Shown here: one piece after another, positions 24,296-25,392 of the stretch
Position numbering within the stretch: the first letter of the stretch is position 1
How the letters are laid out: each line of letters opens with the position of its first letter
Source of the DNA: Halocaridina rubra
Taxonomy: Eukaryota; Arthropoda; Malacostraca; Decapoda; Atyidae
Direction: 5' to 3'
DNA: 25,392 nucleotides
NCBI GenBank assembly: GCA_037179515.1
Contig: JAXCGZ010003807.1
Coordinates: 187,501-212,892, forward strand
Made by a program: the position numbers and the translations under genes
The notes under the pieces: generated by a model
What the model was told of the DNA's origin: nothing
What the model saw: only the letters and a program-made list of their open reading frames with translations
The model's database searches: none

Positions 24296-24480
24296 AATCC
24301 TGCCATATCTCTAGGTCTCAGTACTTCGACTATTCTTCCTATTGTGTATCATTACTTCATTTCTCCCTTTTCCTTTGCCTCTTACTTTTTCTTTGTCTTA
24401 ATGTTTTCTTCGTGCCAGGGCTTTTATTGATGAGGGCAATTTTCTTACCTGTCCCGGTGTCACTCATAAAAAAGTACACC

Positions 24481-24919
24481 ACCGACTCTACTTGTCAAGT
24501 TGGTTCATATAATACCACAAAGCAAAAATCTTTTGAGAATAAATAAAAGGATGGTGTTGACCCTATTCCGTTAGCACCTGTCGTCACAACGGTTTCATCA
24601 TTTACACAATTAGGTATCTAAGGTTAATACTGTAAGAGGTGTTTGAGTTAGAGCATCAGAAATGACAATAATGCCCATCTTGCAGGTCGAAGGCGATGCC
24701 TGCCATTGTGATTCTACAGAAGTTAGAATATTTTAGTGTAGATAGGGAAGACCCACCAAAAATAAGTATTTTTTGTTTCCAGTAAATTATAACAGCAACT
24801 ACATCAATGTGAGTGCAACACTTTTGTCATTGCAAGTACGAAAAAAGAAAGAATGCGAGAAAAGTGATTGCTACTAACTGACTGTGAATCAGAAAAGTAG
24901 CAGCGTGGTATTGTATTCA
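24481..24919. other. Unannotated sequence
   Basis: AT-rich non-coding sequence. ACACAATTAGGTATC at 24604-24618 resembles the CR1-like LINE terminus, but nothing else of the element is beside it. No exon of the glucuronyltransferase gene was recognised on the minus strand. Confidence 0.45.
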
Positions 24920-25215
24920 CCTCTCTTTCTTCTAGCTTTATGTGATGGTAAGTATGACTCCTTCAGCTCTTGTCATATATGAAAATTTGCATCTCTTGCA
25001 CCAGCTCTGTAGTATCTCTGGGAACTTTTCTCAGCTTTTTAGTATTTTTTCAAGTTTTGTTCATGTAAATACTTCTAATAACCCCTTATATTTCACTAAA
25101 TATGCAAAGGCTGCCTTTATTTTACCAGTTTATGTATTTATAGAGACAAATCTGCTAGTGCACTAACCCTTATATCTCTTTCAGTCATATTCTTTAAGTT
25201 TATTTCTTTATATAA
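24920..25215 (-). mobile_element. Diverged CR1-like LINE fragment (thumb/C-terminal region)
   Basis: On the plus strand CTTCTAGCTTTATGTGATGG, TGCACCAGCTCTGTAGTATC and AGAGACAAATCTGC match 16745-17045 of copy C with many differences and small deletions. It is a decayed relative, reading on the minus strand, with no open frame. The 5' side (right) runs into the SINE region. Confidence 0.7.
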
Positions 25216-25241
25216 AATACCCAAATATAGATCTATTTACA

Positions 25242-25392
25242 GTAGTCTCCGTGGCAAACTGGTAGCGTCCGCGACTCTGAGGCGGCAGGTCGAGGGTTCG
25301 CGCCCCTTCACGGACTGAGGTTAGTAAGGGCATACACTCAGGGTAACGATTACATCTGCCAAAACAAGTCCTTCGCAAGAAGGCAACCGTCC
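25242..25392 (+). mobile_element. Second copy of the tRNA-derived SINE, cut by the right edge
   Basis: It is colinear with the reverse complement of 5258-5090. The head is GTCTCCGTGGCAAACTGGTA (A box TGGCAAACTGG), then GACTCTGAGGCGGCAGGTCG and GGGTTCGCGCC (B box), then the body GATTACATCTGCCAAAACAA and TCCTTCGCAAGAAGGCAACC. The 3' part and tail lie beyond the window. It differs from the first copy at several positions, including in the A-box region. Confidence 0.9.

Larger units (their letters stand above)
23160..24480 (+). mobile_element. 5'-truncated LINE of a second family (RT only)
   Basis: This retrotransposon fragment is unrelated in sequence to copies A-F. It begins in RT motif A (VALDISEVFE near 23190). 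It carries RT, a C-terminal region and what looks like the 3' end around AATTTTCTTACCTGTCCCGG (24439 onward). Pyrimidine-rich coding with many Ser, Leu and Phe codons sets it apart from its neighbours. Flanking duplications were not found and the 3' boundary is uncertain. Confidence 0.75.

Noticed and set aside
24604..24618. ACACAATTAGGTATC resembling the CR1-like LINE 3' terminus
   Set aside because: No hairpin or 3' UTR similarity precedes it, so a 15-base match in AT-rich DNA is not enough.

Overview
The window is animal nuclear DNA, not bacterial. The evidence is spliced exons with GT/AG boundaries, long introns, dense (TC)n, (TA)n, (CA)n and (ATT)n microsatellites, tRNA-derived SINEs and many copies of non-LTR retrotransposons (LINEs). 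The LINE and SINE types and the microsatellite density fit an arthropod, most likely a decapod crustacean. That attribution is inference from general resemblance; no search was run.

Host gene. Three consecutive internal exons of a beta-1,3-glucuronyltransferase (B3GAT/GlcAT family, GT43) lie on the minus strand at 13780-13639, 4675-4518 and 1551-1375. Splice phases agree (1/1, then 0/0). The joined product carries the DDD metal/UDP-binding motif. The 5' exons must lie to the right of 13780 and the 3' exons to the left of position 1, both apparently outside the window. The introns are about 8.96 kb and 2.97 kb, and most of the larger one is mobile DNA.

Mobile DNA. One CR1/Jockey-superfamily LINE family dominates. 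(i) Four young, near-identical copies: A (11376-13455, -), B (14592-16367, -), C (16402-19302, -, almost complete ORF2) and D (19596-21980, +). (ii) Two old, decayed copies arranged head to tail: F (5372-6742, +) and E (6743-10728, +, the only copy with an ORF1 remnant). (iii) Diverged relatives at 1-740, 915-1270, 19319-19590 and 24920-25215, all minus. Two unrelated LINE fragments are also present. One at 2525-4279 carries an RNase H domain and is bounded on both sides by (TC)n. The other, at 23160-24480, has an RT with an SGVPQGS box and an FADD box. A tRNA-derived SINE with a perfect 17-bp target-site duplication lies at 5054-5258, and a second copy runs off the right edge at 25242. A fold-back repeat (22239-22398) sits between two (TA)n tracts.

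Main point of interest. Young copies C and B, plus an older 3' end (19319-19590), are stacked head to tail on the minus strand. A (CA)n tract sits at every junction and directly follows the element 3' end. The 3' ends share a conserved hairpin and, in B and C, two copies of a 14-bp unit running into (CA)n. This suggests that the family makes, or targets, CA microsatellites and re-inserts into its own tails. C and D together form a roughly 2.4-kb inverted repeat.
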